Shown here: one piece after another, positions 10,992 through 64,000 of the stretch | Position numbering within the stretch: position 1 is the first letter of the stretch | Layout of the letters: every line of letters begins with the position of its first letter | Assembly: GCA_035771165.1 (NCBI GenBank) | Contig: JAWNZC010000027.1 | Span: forward strand, 220,313-284,312 | Length of the DNA stretch: 64,000 nucleotides | Direction of reading: 5' to 3' | Source of the DNA: Paragorgia papillata | Taxonomy: Eukaryota > Cnidaria > Anthozoa > Scleralcyonacea > Coralliidae | Translations under genes and position numbers: made by a program | The notes under the pieces: generated by a model | The model's database searches: none | What the model was told of the DNA's origin: nothing | What the model saw: the letters and a program-made list of their open reading frames with translations, nothing else

Positions 10992-11008
10992 CCATTCTTG
11001 TCGCCATT
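10992..11008 (-). other. Probable primer-binding site of the Gypsy element
   Basis: On the minus strand 'taatggcgacaagaatgg' follows the LTR remnant immediately and precedes gag by about 40 bp, the position of the tRNA primer-binding site. The 'TGGCGAC' start is typical of Ty3/Gypsy elements. The tRNA was not identified. Confidence 0.45.
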
Positions 11009-11009
11009 A

Positions 11010-11083
11010 TAATACCTCGTGTTTATTCGGCCATCTTCATAAACTACACTGTACAGATCCTGTCACGTGACATATGCATACCT
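11010..11083 (-). repeat. Gypsy 5' LTR remnant
   Basis: Direct-repeat partner of 9038-9108. It may extend to about 11140, since Polinton coding similarity appears to resume only near 11160. The segment 11085-11150 contains a 'tatatataa' box on either strand. Confidence 0.6.
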
Positions 11084-11159
11084 CAATGTCCATTGTCAAA
11101 TACAGTATCAATAAACATTATATATAAACTTTGTTGCCGATAAACGTAAACCAGTAACA

Positions 11160-11575
11160 AAAAAATTGGCGAACGTTTTCTACCGTTTCTCTTAGTTCCT
11201 GTACTTGAACAACTGGCAAGTTTTTAACGAAATAATGGAACACGTCAGGAGATTGCTACTACTTCCAGAACGTATGACAGATCGAAAGAAACCCTTGATC
11301 ACTCCTTAACAACGCAAGTGAATGAACTAGATTCAGAAATGCAAAATCTTCTTAAACGTCAAAATATAACACAAGACGAGAAAGTCAAAATGTACGACCA
11401 GACGCTTCAACGTTATCTGAATTATTATACGATAAAAGAAGGAGTAGACCTGTACGTGTATACGTCATACCAACCACGCCATCCACTGACAACAAACCTG
11501 AAGAACCAGCGAATATAGAAGTGACTCCTGAAACAGAACCCTCAGAGCTTCCTAGAGATAGAAACTGACATTGTT
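11160..11575 (+). pseudogene. Polinton small proteins: end of the basic protein and a short downstream ORF
   Basis: Residues 'GERFLPFLLVPVLEQLASF' (about 11169-11226) look like the C-terminal hydrophobic end of the protein interrupted at 9035. Immediately after, 'VRRLLLLPERMTDRKKP' and then, one frameshift on, 'ELDSEMQNLLKRQNITQDEK' (11321-11380) match the N-terminus of a conserved short Polinton ORF of unknown function. A stop at 11516 ends it. The two genes were probably consecutive, with the second starting at the ATG at about 11235. Confidence 0.5.
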
Positions 11576-11684
11576 TTGTATTTATTACACACAATAATAT
11601 TTACGCATAAAGTCACGAACTAGCATGTCATTTCATTATTTATTATCAGAAAACATGCCAACAGTTGTTGACATAGGCATATTT

Positions 11685-11995
11685 CTACATGATGTAAAGG
11701 ATAAAACAAAAATATTGTCCACACACGCGGGACCCTAACGACTGTAAAGTCTGTTCATTCCAAGTAAAACTGCTAGTGCATGTGATCTCGTAAAAAAGCT
11801 TCAAAGGTTTTGCTATAAAACCCCGGTCCTTGTCGGTACGAGTCCGTAAATTCCCTTTTCCATCTGAGGTGAGATAAATTGCTAACACAATGCGTACCAG
11901 GTCCATTACTAAAATCCACATTCAGAATAAAGCCTCTAGGTCTTTTCGGTAACTGACTTGGTAGACGATCCGATGGTAACATGGGTGTTCATCTT
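11685..11995 (-). pseudogene. Polinton adenain-like cysteine protease, broken
   Basis: Two overlapping minus-strand frames together cover the family. The first shows 'RPRGFILNVDFSNGPGTH' with the catalytic His in 'GTH'. The second shows 'TLQSLGSRVCGQY' with the catalytic Cys in 'SRVCGQ'. In adenoviruses and Polintons this protease matures virion proteins. The residue after the catalyt His (usually Trp) is Cys, and at least two frameshifts separate the halves, so it is inactive. The capsid-like gene lies directly upstream on the same strand, as in other Polintons. Confidence 0.75.
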
Positions 11996-12552
11996 AATTG
12001 CTAAAGTCACATAGAACGTTGCGGTTGACGTCAACTTCGTTAAGACTTTGAAATTTTCCAAGCAACAGAGCCGTTTCAAATTGACATTCTATAGATACGT
12101 TTCCGTTTTTAATCGGTTGATTATTATCGCTCTGGCACAGATCAGCTGTCAGATCAAACACGAATAGAATATACCCATTGGCATACTCGTCTCATGTAAT
12201 ACCATTGCCATAATTTTGAAACAACTTGTTAGTGCCAGCATATAAGATTAGGAAAGCGGACACGTAGTTACTTCCTCTCGCAGCAGGAAATTTCAGTTGG
12301 GGGGATTTTCCAGGCAAATCTTCTCCAATTTACCGTTAGTCCAAGGGAAGTGATGTAGTTTTCAAAATTGAACGGGTTTTTGGTATATGTACCATTATAA
12401 ACATCTACATCCACCATTCCGATGACCACACGATCAGGTAGGTATAGGGCCTTGAAATATATTTGGTTGATTGCCTGACATATTTCCTCTCGGTACAGAA
12501 ACGACTTTACAACCGACACGATTAATAGGGTACTTGGCCGTGACAACGGCAT
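11996..12552 (-). pseudogene. Polinton capsid-like protein, C-terminal half (broken)
   Basis: The minus strand begins with a frame containing 'LYLPDRVVIGMVDVD' and 'KNPFNFENY', then shifts frame near 12290 and continues to about 12000, where a 'GYILFVFDLTADL' phrase is seen. This corresponds to the C-terminal half of the F54H12.2-type protein annotated in many invertebrate Polintons and thought to be a capsid component. The N-terminal half is missing and several stops and frameshifts are present. The 'capsid' label is from memory of the family, not demonstrated here. Confidence 0.6.
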
Positions 12553-12937
12553 GAGAATGAGCCATCATACGTTAACACGACGAACGCGAAATACACATTC
12601 TTTCAAAATCACTTTAAAGTCAGGATGATCTGTTGACGACACAAGAGAAAATTGAGGGATTTCCCGAACGCACTAGCTTGAGTCGCCGAGACTTGCCTAG
12701 GCTCGTTATTTTGTTTACATTGTTAATAACTTTTTAATGAGTTATCGCACATGGAAATATACAAATATCGGTCTGAGTAGCGGGAAACCTATAACAACCG
12801 TAGTAAACTAATAATTCGTTTGTATTATGAGAAATCAATACATTTGAATTAATTGATCGTTCTTCTTACGGTTTCTCAAATGGATTCTTCATCCAAGGAA
12901 TCGTTTACGCTATACACTAAGGTTAAATAGGCAATAA

Positions 12938-13180
12938 CTCGACAAAATTGTTAGGGTTCATTTCTTCATAAACGTGTTGAAGACATATTCTGGGTATTTG
13001 GTCACTAATGCTGTCGAATAGTACTCGAATGTTCTTCTAGACAAGTCTTAAGGTAATACGACAGAATGTCTCTACGATATTAATGTTATTTTTCTTTAAT
13101 TCATCGTAAATAATATCCACGACGGTACATGTGCTCTGAACGTCTACATGGCCCACAACTGTTGACTGTCAGTAGGGTAA
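12938..13180 (-). pseudogene. Unassigned ORF remnant
   Basis: About 80 minus-strand codons are open except for one TAG. They read 'VDIIYDELKKNNINIVETF' and, after the stop, 'NIRVLFDSISDQIPRICLQH'. The repeated 'I-Y-D-E' / 'V-Y-E-E' phrases hint at two alpha-helical repeats. I do not recognise it. It lies upstream of the capsid-like gene on the same strand, so it may be another Polinton gene, or it may be unrelated. Confidence 0.3.
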
Positions 13181-13199
13181 AGTGTATAAATGAAAGTTG

Positions 13200-14146
13200 A
13201 TTGCAATTACTTATAGGAACATAAGTCGAGCGTAGAACTTTGGGAATCAGTCGGAGAGCTGTCGGTCACACGAGGGGTTGATTGAGAGTTAGGGTTAGGG
13301 GGTTCGAAAAGATTAGGTTTAGGCGTTAATGACGTAATGCGCCGCAAAATGAATACCAAGGGTTAGGAGGTCAAGAAGGAGCCCGAGAAGGATGACGTAT
13401 GCATAAATAAAAAGTTGAATAATTAATGAAGCGGCATCAACCGCCTGCGTGGTTTTCTATGACAATTACTGCGGATTTAGGTTGAGTGTATCGGGACATC
13501 CGTTTCCGTAAATCGTTAACCCAATAAAATCAAGGCGTTGCTAACGCCAAATATATGTCACGCGTTTCTAAGAGAAACATCACGTGTGATCATGATAGAT
13601 CGAAATTAATGTTGAGTATATTCGTACTATTTATCAACTCGAATGACGCCAATTTAAGTGCTACTAACGCTCCACATTTTTACGTCATTGCCACGATTGT
13701 CACAGACTCACGGTCAGTCTGAGACAATTCGGCGCCATGTTTTTAAATAATTAAATTCGACTAAAATTCGACGGTTAACTCGACGTCGCATTTGCGTCGC
13801 AAAACTTAGAATTTTGCAATTGCAATACCGTGATTTAATTGGCTAAACAGTCATGGAGAAATGGAGGATGTCCCAAAACATGATTATGATAAGAGTTAAA
13901 TCATGAGAACGGAGGTATTAAGCCAGATACATCCCACATCTTCATTAAATCGTTGCCAAATCATGCATATAACCAATTCAATTGAGTTCATTTCCCCCTG
14001 AATTCCCTGCTGAATATCAAACCCTCCCCGGCTTTTGAGGATGTAAGAGAAATAAAGCCCGCGATACATCAAAGAAAACCGACTCAATCATGATATAATG
14101 ATATTTACAATCGACAAATGTGAAATAATAGAATTAACATAGATAC
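13200..14146. other. Intron or 3' flank, no gene recognised
   Basis: I see no protein homology. The stretch should lie in the ATR intron leading to its final (FATC) exon, or that exon lies beyond the window. Two short telomere-like 'ttaggg' words near 13290 are too few to mean anything. Confidence 0.4.
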
Positions 14147-60710
<46,564 letters not shown>

Positions 60711-61227
60711 CTGTAAAATAGCAAATTAAAGGTTATAAACGCTTTTAAAATATAATTAATCACGTAAAGAGAATAGATAAATAGAGTTTGTTTACATCAT
60801 AAATAGATTGCTAAAAAGTCCTTTCCGGGCCTCTAGCACCCCAAGTAAGAAATTGGTTGAAATCTATTTGAAAATTGTAAATGTAACAATGGCGCGTGAA
60901 TATGCTTATTTTATACTAGAAGTTTAGGATTTGAAATTTTCCATCAACTTCTTATAATTTCACATAAAGATAACTATGTTGACATGTCAAATCTTATAAT
61001 TGCCTTATCCAACCTGCCTAAAATAGCAGATGTGTTAAAATCTTATATTCAACTGATTAGTATACATAAAATGTGTCAAATAGTTGTCACACTTATCGAG
61101 AGGGAAAAGAGTGGAATACGTGGATAACCACAATAGACCATTTGCGCGTTAACGTAATATGGCGTTTTAGGTATTTACATCTACCAGATATGCTTTGCCA
61201 GTACTTCAAGGGTTTCGCCTAAAAGGG

Positions 61228-62250
61228 ATAACTATTATTATTATTATTAAAACTTTAATTTTGAAGAGGGTATTTTCTACATTATTACAGTTTATTCATA
61301 AACGGTATTCTACCTAATGGCCCTCTATACAGACATGTAGCTATGTGTCGCCGCATCACCAACCTAAACTAGGGTTGGTAGGTGAAAACAGCGACAAACA
61401 ACCAACATGTTTACAAACATTACAGCTAAATTTACTAACCATGATCAACTTTGGTGATTTAAGGCAATAAAGAATTTTTTTTTTTCTTATATGAAATAAA
61501 ACCAGTGTGACCTAGCCAATATCCTTCAGAATCAACAGGCATTGAGTTGAAAAGACGTGCACCACTAGTATGAAAATTTAGACATAGCAAACACAGTTTT
61601 GATAGCAGGAATTTTTCAGATATTGTTAGAGATAATCGGTTGTGTTGACACTGGATGTCTCGCAAACAGAAAGGTAAACATATTTCTTATATCACTAAGC
61701 AGTGATGTTTTCAAGGGTGTTAAACTTTGGGTAGAAATTTTCTCATTTTAATGAGGGTTTCATGAATTGGAATCCATTCAAGTTGGCGAAATAATTCAAT
61801 GGAATCGAGATCTAGTATCCTGTTCAAGAATTAGTCTGGCTGCTCTTTTTTGTAGTAGTAATAAAAATCATTGAGTAACTCATTTCTTGCACTTCCCCAT
61901 ATGGTACAACAGTATAAGCAAGTGAGGATGACTAAAAAGAATAGTAGGAACTTGAATACGAAAGCTAGGAGGAATACATTGTCGGATTCTTTTTAAACAA
62001 GTAAAGTCTCGAACTTAATCGTAATTATAAATTAGAGTAATTTGATAATCCCATTTTAAATTGCAGTCAAAATGTAATACCAAGAAGTTTTGCCGGTCTT
62101 TACTCTTCTCCATAACCATGTATGTTAAGTTGCAACCATAAGGGAAGAAGCAGCTTGAAATTTACGCTTTGAATATATCATAATCGATTATCGTTTTCCT
62201 TGGAATTTAGAATCAGATTATTCAAAATTTGCCCATCTGAGAAACATGAT
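61228..62250 (-). mobile_element. 5'-truncated LINE, C-terminal part and 3' UTR
   Basis: The minus strand shows 'RIRQCIPPSFRIQVPTILFS' and 'LLLLQKRAARLILEQDTRS' (about 61995-61810), a 'QLEWIPIHETLI' phrase, then 'CQHNRLSLTISEKFLLSKLC' and 'SGARLFNSMPVDSEG' (61665-61520), the C-terminal series of a CR1/Jockey-group LINE. The 3' UTR ends in (TAA)n at 61228-61245. Several stops and frame changes. Confidence 0.8.
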
Positions 62251-62254
62251 TTTA

Positions 62255-62720
62255 AGAAATCTAATTTCTAGATGATTACTAGTGGTACTTTCATTATACC
62301 CATGAGTAAGAAGGGTAGAGTCATCAAAAGGACCCGTCCCAGCCCTTTCGGCGGCTTTTCGAAAATATACCGCCAAATTTCTTTTTCTAAACTTGTCGGT
62401 CAAGTTTTAGCTCAAGATTCTTAGTAATCTTTTTTCGATACTGGAACTACGACCATAAACCTGAACCCTAAACAATAACCTGGTTTTACCCCCTAAGCTT
62501 TTGAGAAAAAAAACATATTTGACGACATATTTTAGAAAAGCCGCGAAAGGACAAGATGCATCCTCTTTGAGTAAGTCCCTTTTAGCCGAAACCCTATAGA
62601 ATAGTGGCAAAGCATTCTGTTTTGTATAGTCCGCACAACGCCCATCTCACACGTCATCGTGCAAATGGCCTATTATCGCACCGTTTATCGCATACTACTG
62701 CGTAGATTCTTCTTATTAGT
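62255..62720. other. No gene recognised
   Basis: Only short open frames without homology. It should lie upstream of ATR exon a, within an intron. Confidence 0.35.
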
Positions 62721-62723
62721 AAA

Positions 62724-63139
62724 TTAAGGCCCGGTTCACATGAAGCGGATTGACAGTTCACATCGGATCGAAAAAACAACGAGTCAACTCAATCCCGGCA
62801 CCTGTGTTACATGGAAAATCTGATGTTCTTGGAACACTACTTTCTGTGCTTCCCTCAATGTCCTGCCATATAGAACGACACGCACTACACTCATGTGTTT
62901 CAAGTAATTTTCAAGTCAAACCGTGCTTAGATTAATCATGATTGGAGACCTTCAAGTCAGAGTCCTTGCTTGATATCTCACGTCAATCTACTCCACTGCG
63001 AGGATTGACTTCAGCCAATCCGTTTCGATCACGGATAGAAAACTTCCGATCGTCTTCATGTAAATCACAACACGGAGAAACAACATGTGCGATTTTGACT
63101 TGAACACTCCATCCGCATCATGTAAACAGGAGGGCCCTT
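62724..63139. mobile_element. MITE-like element with about 30-bp imperfect TIRs
   Basis: 'ttaaggcccggttcacatgaagcggattg' at the left faces 'catccgcatcatgtaaacaggagggcccttaa' at the right, about 415 bp apart. The interior has several 'ggattgac' and 'gattgactt' words. Ends start with TTAAGG. Confidence 0.65.
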
Positions 63140-63456
63140 AAATATATTTTTATTAAAGAAAATTCATGAGATAGCGATGGTACGTATACCTTCGGCATGC
63201 ATAAGAGGATGTACGATTGTCCGTCGCTCAGGCCTCCTTTAAACCATCACCTTTTTTTTGGGACGGGCCAAGAGACTTGTATGGACGTTCCACCTCAAAT
63301 CAAATCGATATTTTAGGTCAGTTATTTTCGCTCTAATAAATTAGTTGTTAGAAATTCTAGTGAAGAAAAACAACATTCAGGCTAAAACCTAATTAAATTA
63401 ATTCAGAGGGTCAAACGGATGAGAGTTGCCCTTCAGTAGCATGTCGCAAAGAAAGA

Positions 63457-63588
63457 AATGAGAAGCAAATGTGGCCAGTCACTACTTTGTATAACACTAT
63501 AATTAAAAGGTTAAAAAATTAAAATCGTTTAACCTTTAAATAAAGAGTTATACATAGTAGTGACTGACCTCATATTGATTCTCATTAC
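63457..63588. mobile_element. Hairpin MITE, 132 bp
   Basis: 'atgagaagcaaatgtggccagtcactactttgtataacactataattaaaaggtta' is followed by its imperfect inverse ending 'gactgacctcatattgattctcat', with a 14-bp loop. Confidence 0.85.
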
Positions 63589-63589
63589 T

Positions 63590-64000
63590 TTCTAATTCAG
63601 AGTGGTAACCAACATAAAAAAGCTCCCGCATCTGTAATCATTTTGCGGCAGTGGTTTGCGTTAGCAAACATGCGATGTCCTGAACACGCCCCATAACCTT
63701 TGAAACCACTAACCTTATCTTCCCAAAACCTTCGAAAAAAACGTACGCTGACAATCTGGGAACGATATAAAGGTTTCTTTGTTCAACTCCACGCGCGCTG
63801 GGTAAATCGACTGTTAAAGAAGACTGTAGTGGGAATAAATGATTGAGACTGAATTGGCTAGAAATATAGAACAAAAAGCATTAAAATATTACCAATACTT
63901 CAAAGACATTAGCAGAAATACTCGTAAAGAATAAATCCTTCCATGTGTTTACGTTTGAATAAAGGCAATCATAGACACAGTGTTTGGATAACTTAGCAGC
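63590..64000. other. No gene recognised
   Basis: No homology or repeat I can support on either strand. ATR exons upstream of 60710 are expected somewhere to the right but none was found here. Confidence 0.35.

Larger units (their letters stand above)
9036..11085 (-). mobile_element. Ty3/Gypsy LTR retrotransposon, internally deleted
   Basis: Reading the minus strand, the order is a short LTR remnant, a primer-binding-site-like sequence, gag (10950 to about 10180) with a zinc knuckle, the start of reverse transcriptase (about 9990-9690), then a jump to integrase (about 9400-9094) and a second LTR remnant. Most of RT and all of RNase H are deleted. A 70-bp direct repeat (9038-9108 and 11010-11083) marks the two LTR ends. 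The element lies inside the Polinton remnant and is therefore younger than it. Confidence 0.8.
8053..12560. mobile_element. Polinton/Maverick-like (adintovirus-related) element remnant, interrupted by a Gypsy insertion
   Basis: Five decayed genes in the order typical of animal Polintons can be recognised: a zinc-finger-like small ORF and an A32/FtsK-type packaging ATPase (plus strand), a small basic protein split by the Gypsy insertion at about 9036-11085, a short plus-strand protein, and on the minus strand an adenain-like cysteine protease and a capsid-like protein C-terminus. Polintons are large self-synthesising DNA transposons related to viruses. No protein-primed DNA polymerase, integrase or terminal repeats are seen, so this is a fragment. 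Every gene is broken by frameshifts or stops. The ends are not defined. Confidence 0.75.

Noticed and set aside
13285..13305. Telomere-like 'gggttaggg' repeats
   Set aside because: Only two hexamer units; not an array.
13905..13950. Minus-strand codons reading C-G-M-Y-L-A-stop, similar to the FATC end of ATR
   Set aside because: The frame has two stops just upstream, lacks the G-W pair and has no acceptor in phase with exon 14147-14254.

Overview
The window is animal nuclear DNA. It is AT-rich, has few genes and is packed with decayed transposable elements. The repeat spectrum (CR1/L2-like, R2/NeSL-like and other LINEs, Penelope-like, Gypsy, Polinton/Maverick, foldback and hairpin MITE families) together with an intron-rich host gene points to a non-bilaterian metazoan. 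An anthozoan cnidarian (coral, anemone or octocoral) is most likely; that level of assignment is inference from repeat families, not from a marker gene.

The main result is a host gene spread over the minus strand. Eleven short exons between 60710 and 14147 together encode the kinase domain and PIKK regulatory region of ATR, the DNA-damage checkpoint kinase. Most exons are shorter than 110 bp and too small to stand out as open reading frames. Ten of them (51003 down to 14147) join in one continuous frame of 272 codons with matching splice phases and GT/AG borders. The eleventh and most upstream exon (60654-60710) is recognisable but carries apparent small indels and does not join in phase. Upstream ATR exons and the C-terminal FATC exon were not found in the window. 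About 46 kb of introns surround less than 0.9 kb of coding sequence.

Layout: 1.2-7.8 kb is a plus-strand CR1/L2-like LINE split by two later insertions (a 2.5-kb composite with a foldback, and a 238-bp MITE). 8.0-12.6 kb is a broken Polinton/Maverick-like element (packaging ATPase, small basic protein, protease and capsid-like genes) interrupted by a minus-strand Gypsy element with short LTR remnants. 14-24 kb holds the last four ATR exons found, a LINE nested in a MITE, tandem small MITEs, a 37-bp minisatellite, a foldback element, a PIF1/Helitron-type helicase fragment and a perfect snapback hairpin. 24-36 kb holds three ATR exons, a 0.9-kb non-autonomous element with a second copy at 43.3-44.2 kb, two head-to-head Penelope-like fragments and a long LINE (31.0-34.5 kb). 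36-43 kb is several LINE fragments and a MITE dense in TTCAACAT octamers. 44-51 kb holds four ATR exons, a piggyBac-like foldback, 5S-rRNA-like SINE pieces and a SWIM zinc-finger pseudogene. 51-62 kb is LINEs (R2/NeSL type and others), one split by a copy of the 4.1-5.2 kb element, plus long trinucleotide arrays. The end is MITEs.

I found no convincing new molecular system. The items most worth a second look are the ATR locus itself (especially its 5'-most exon), an unassigned ORF with a C-terminal hydrophobic anchor at 15.8-16.2 kb, hammerhead-like motifs, and the nested insertions, which give a relative timeline.
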